NCBI RefSeq assembly: GCF_027158485.1
Contig: NZ_JAMKYJ010000003.1
Length of the DNA: 64,000 nucleotides
DNA from: Oxalobacter formigenes
Lineage (GTDB): Bacteria > Pseudomonadota > Gammaproteobacteria > Burkholderiales > Burkholderiaceae_D
Strand: one strand, 5' to 3'
Shown: positions 63,867 through 64,000 of the stretch, piece by piece
Numbering within the stretch: the first letter of the stretch is position 1
How the letters are laid out: every line of letters starts with the position of its first letter
Program-made: the position numbers and the translations under genes
Notes under the pieces: model-generated
Database searches by the model: none
What the model saw: the letters and a program-made list of their open reading frames with translations, nothing else
What the model was told of the DNA's origin: nothing

Positions 63867-64000
63867 ATGACAACAGCCCGAACACATTCATTTTCCTTTT
63901 CAGGCATTTTCAAAATCATCATCCCGATTGTTATCTGTCTTCTGGTGGGTGCGCTGGCAGGCTACCTTCAGCAAAGTTCAATACAGAACTGGTACCCGCA
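63867..64000 (+). CDS. TspO/MBR family protein, 3' end outside window
   Basis: The first 44 residues are visible: a short polar N-terminus, then helix FKIIIPIVICLLVGALAG followed by YLQQSSIQNWYP. The last segment matches the start of the TspO/MBR (tryptophan-rich sensory) fold, where helix 1 is followed by a loop ending in WYP. A GAGG site lies five bases before the ATG. Confidence 0.7.
   Translation, partial: MTTARTHSFSFSGIFKIIIPIVICLLVGALAGYLQQSSIQNWYP

Overview
The window looks like chromosomal DNA of a betaproteobacterium of the order Burkholderiales, probably Oxalobacteraceae and possibly close to Oxalobacter. This is inferred from protein character (bioF-bioH-bioC, hpnD-hpnE, tsaB-rimI-uracil glycosylase, CadR-type metal control), roughly balanced base composition and gene order; no rRNA or tRNA is present to confirm it. 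Genes are dense, on both strands, with many 4-base ATGA overlaps.

Layout. 1-2.5 kb: end of a biotin operon (bioF, bioH, bioC). 2.5-13.6 kb: an MFS exporter, a YihY membrane protein, an FAD-linked hydroxyacid dehydrogenase, a 1555-residue PAS/GAF/GGDEF/EAL protein and rmuC. 13.7-16.8 kb: a metal-efflux P-type ATPase divergent from a CadR-like MerR regulator, with a recognisable MerR-type promoter between them. 16.9-19.0 kb: hpnD and hpnE for squalene synthesis. 19.1-25.0 kb: rhodanese, cyclophilin-like protein, acetyltransferase, radA, alr, lplT. 25.1-27.5 kb: an autotransporter gene split by one in-frame stop. 27.8-31.1 kb: a Bcr/CflA exporter and tonB-exbB-exbD. 31.3-41.1 kb: housekeeping genes (tag, family 4 uracil glycosylase, rimI, tsaB, gluQ, dnaQ, trhP), a marR-MFS pair with a clear operator candidate, and two tandem CoA-binding paralogues. 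41.3-41.9 kb: a broken DUF2589 gene.

42.1-49.9 kb is a duplicated efflux locus: marR-fusC, marR-fusC, then DUF1656, an HlyD-type adaptor and a NodT-type outer-membrane lipoprotein. Together these would make a tripartite exporter with two alternative inner-membrane pumps and two MarR repressors. Each marR has its own recognisable promoter with inverted repeats.

50.1-60.9 kb, all on the minus strand, is a compact contractile phage-tail cluster: neck terminator, DUF3383 sheath, DUF3277 tube, tail assembly chaperone with a likely programmed -1 frameshift extension, short tape measure with a built-in tail lysozyme domain, Dit-like protein, baseplate plug, hub, Gp138-type spike, gp25-like wedge, baseplate J, DUF2612 protein and collar-domain fibre. 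No capsid, portal, terminase, integrase, replication or lysis gene is visible, and ordinary genes flank it directly. It is best read as a headless tail particle (tailocin candidate) or the tail-only remnant of a prophage. Terminators with the same stem core bracket its first half.

61.3-64.0 kb: a third FUSC-family protein, a GNAT acetyltransferase, an MdaB-like quinone reductase, and the start of a TspO/MBR gene running off the end.
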